IMG/VR virus record: IMGVR_UViG_3300031977_000438 | Coordinates: 1-29,714 of that record | Length of the DNA stretch: 29,714 bases | Direction: 5' to 3' (one strand) | Origin: a virus | In this document: piece by piece, positions 29,660-29,714 of the stretch | Numbering within the stretch: the stretch's first letter is position 1 | Layout: every line of letters begins with the position of its first letter | Translations under genes and position numbers: made by a program | The notes under the pieces: model-generated | What the model was told of the DNA's origin: nothing | The model's database searches: none | What the model saw: only the letters and a program-made list of their open reading frames with translations

Positions 29660-29714
29660 TATCATCATGCTGGTGTTGCTGGCATGGGTTTTGATTGCTT
29701 GTTGGTGCCTATTT
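29646..29714 (+). CDS. Small membrane protein, 5' part (runs off window)
   Basis: The ATG at 29646 overlaps the preceding gene by 14 nt, and the frame is open to the right edge (23 codons). It reads MTATSIIMLVLLAWVLIACW and continues hydrophobic, indicating a transmembrane segment. Full length and function cannot be judged. Confidence 0.45.
   Translation, partial: MTATSIIMLVLLAWVLIACWCLF

Noticed and set aside
26640-29714. Composition shift suggesting a transferred island
   Set aside because: Some stretches look GC-rich by eye, especially 27600-27720, but coding parts are not clearly different and the heptamer is also abundant here; not supportable without calculation.
1-29714. tRNA genes or an integration attachment site
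   Set aside because: No cloverleaf, CCA-ended tRNA-like sequence or integrase was seen on either strand.

Overview
The window looks like about half of a lytic, tailed marine phage of the HMO-2011 type, a podovirus-like group infecting marine alphaproteobacteria such as SAR116. The main evidence is a family A DNA polymerase carrying two DnaJ-type CxxCxGxG zinc motifs, an arrangement reported for HMO-2011. It sits with a monomeric class II ribonucleotide reductase, a T7-type endonuclease I, a DUF3310 protein, and marine-phage tail-fibre repeats beside long repeat-rich virion proteins. No integrase, CRISPR array, tRNA or rRNA gene is visible. Terminase, portal, capsid and lysis enzymes are not here and presumably lie outside the window. 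The host assignment is inferred from gene content.

Layout. (1) Bases 1-13658, plus strand: late virion genes. A tail-fibre gene cut by the left edge and an 813-residue lectin-like tail protein are followed by a fibre-associated protein, a small membrane/coiled-coil protein, six internal or structural virion proteins (up to 1586 residues, the last a Met/Gly-rich MMYGG-repeat protein) and a small basic protein. (2) Bases 13655-23982, minus strand: a tightly overlapped replication and nucleotide-metabolism operon. In transcription order it runs primase, DnaB/gp4-like helicase, HNH endonuclease, 3'-5' exonuclease, DNA polymerase, a possible ssDNA-binding protein, a Cas4/RecB-like Fe-S exonuclease, an unknown protein, endonuclease I, an unknown protein, DUF3310, class II RNR, a zinc ribbon, a PD-(D/E)XK-like nuclease and a 74-residue unknown. 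(3) Bases 24096-29714, plus strand: an early or accessory region of many small overlapping genes. It includes a ribbon-helix-helix regulator, zinc-ribbon and winged-helix proteins, a Cys-rich protein with a radical-SAM-like look and a DUF932 protein. Two intrinsic terminators split it into transcription units.

The primase, helicase, exonuclease, polymerase and candidate SSB would form the replisome. The Cas4-like nuclease and endonuclease I would degrade or resolve DNA, and the RNR would make dNTPs using adenosylcobalamin. The two arms diverge from the 23983-24095 gap, which holds three TTGACA boxes. The late and replication arms converge at 13655-13658, beside a hairpin that could terminate the leftward operon.

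Two signals are not explained by gene content. First, the heptamer AACCGAC/GTCGGTT occurs at least 46 times by hand count, where about 3-4 would be expected, on both strands and in all reading frames. Second, several early genes share a 5' leader in which the Shine-Dalgarno sequence sits in the loop of a short inverted repeat. Two of these leaders have near-identical 17-nt loops and compensating stem changes.
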